From: Saccharomycopsis fibuligera x Saccharomycopsis cf. fibuligera
Lineage: Eukaryota > Ascomycota > Saccharomycetes > Ascoideales > Saccharomycopsidaceae
Length of the DNA: 64,000 nt
Direction: 5' to 3'
Assembly: GCA_001936135.1 (NCBI GenBank)
Contig: CP012809.1
Location: forward strand, 1,227,501-1,291,500
Below are positions 63,661 through 64,000 of the stretch, in pieces (within the stretch, counting starts at the first letter, position 1; each line of letters begins with the position of its first letter). A program made the position numbers and the translations under genes. The notes beneath the pieces are model-generated. The model had not been told where the DNA came from and did not search any database. It saw only the letters and a program-made list of their open reading frames with translations.

Positions 63661-63753
63661 CTGCAAAGTGATGGTGCCATCGAAATCAGAAAATACAATG
63701 TGGTCGGCCTGCTTGACCTGAGTCCAGAAGTCTTCGCTCAATGTATTAGTCAT
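63661..63753 (-). CDS. PYP1: PYP1-like HAD phosphatase, exon 1
   Basis: The 31-codon first exon begins MTNTLSEDFWTQVKQADH and continues with IVFSDFDGTITLQ. It carries HAD motif I (DFDGT), whose first Asp is the nucleophile. The S. cerevisiae protein has the same order, FTDFDGTVTLEDSNDYLTDTLG, so the exon junction falls between the Gln and Asp codons of a conserved block. This settles the start and the splice sites. Confidence 0.93.
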
Positions 63754-64000
63754 TGTTATTTGTGAGTTGAGTTGATAGAGATAAAATGGTTGTTCCTGGG
63801 TAGTAGTGATAGCGAAGTCGTGTTCAAGTAAACATATATCTTGCTAAAGACCAGGAGAAACAGAAATGAAGGAAACGGCGGTGCCGTGGCATCCTTGTGA
63901 TTCTATTATTATACGACAGAAACAGCCATTGTCATTCCAGTACACCCGTGAACCCCATACATTAGGTAGGAACATCTGTACACCACATCTTTTCTAACTG
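63754..64000. other. PYP1 promoter region at the right edge
   Basis: 247 bp upstream of PYP1 with no ORF. The next gene lies outside the window. Confidence 0.5.

Overview
The window is nuclear DNA of a budding yeast (Saccharomycotina). It holds 18 supported protein genes, one of them cut by the left edge and one a small candidate. Nearly all are uninterrupted ORFs with budding-yeast orthologues: HSP104, BRE5, CDC20, RIM4, YOR1, SWT21, UBP10, NOP6, an SMF-type Nramp gene, SPB1, a KRE2/KTR mannosyltransferase and PYP1. A CUG-Ser (CTG) clade yeast of the Candida/Lodderomyces kind is the likeliest source. In-frame CTG is almost absent from conserved genes: I found none in CDC20, none in most of the SMF gene, none in SPB1 and one in HSP104. 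Any CTG shown as Leu may therefore be Ser. Some intergenic regions are very long (3.3 to 4.6 kb), and several proteins carry long Asn/Ser/Gln-rich inserts. I saw no rRNA, tRNA, CRISPR array, or transposon or virus-like fossil.

Left third (1 to 30 kb): a 3' gene fragment; BRE5 (Ubp3 cofactor); HSP104, with a striking heat-shock-element array upstream; CSN5/RRI1 (JAMM deneddylase) convergent with CDC20 (APC/C activator); a Myb-like acidic protein; a 3.3-kb gene-free stretch; RIM4 convergent with the ABC transporter YOR1; then SWT21, whose 5' end may include a missed exon.

Middle (30 to 46.4 kb): UBP10 convergent with NOP6. NOP6 shares a promoter holding PAC and RRPE ribosome-biogenesis elements with a SNRNP27-domain gene. 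Next comes an Nramp transporter, divergent from a 2230-residue uncharacterised protein.

Right third (46.4 to 64 kb): a gene-poor stretch of 11.1 kb containing one uncharacterised 627-residue protein and one candidate small secreted protein. It is followed by SPB1 (rRNA methyltransferase), a KRE2/KTR mannosyltransferase and PYP1 (HAD phosphatase). PYP1 can be read only by splicing a 300-nt intron with canonical signals.

As expected for a eukaryote there are no operons. The genes cover protein quality control, ubiquitin/NEDD8 removal (BRE5, CSN5, UBP10), cell cycle and meiosis (CDC20, RIM4), ribosome biogenesis (NOP6, SPB1), transport (YOR1, SMF) and cell-wall glycosylation (KTR).
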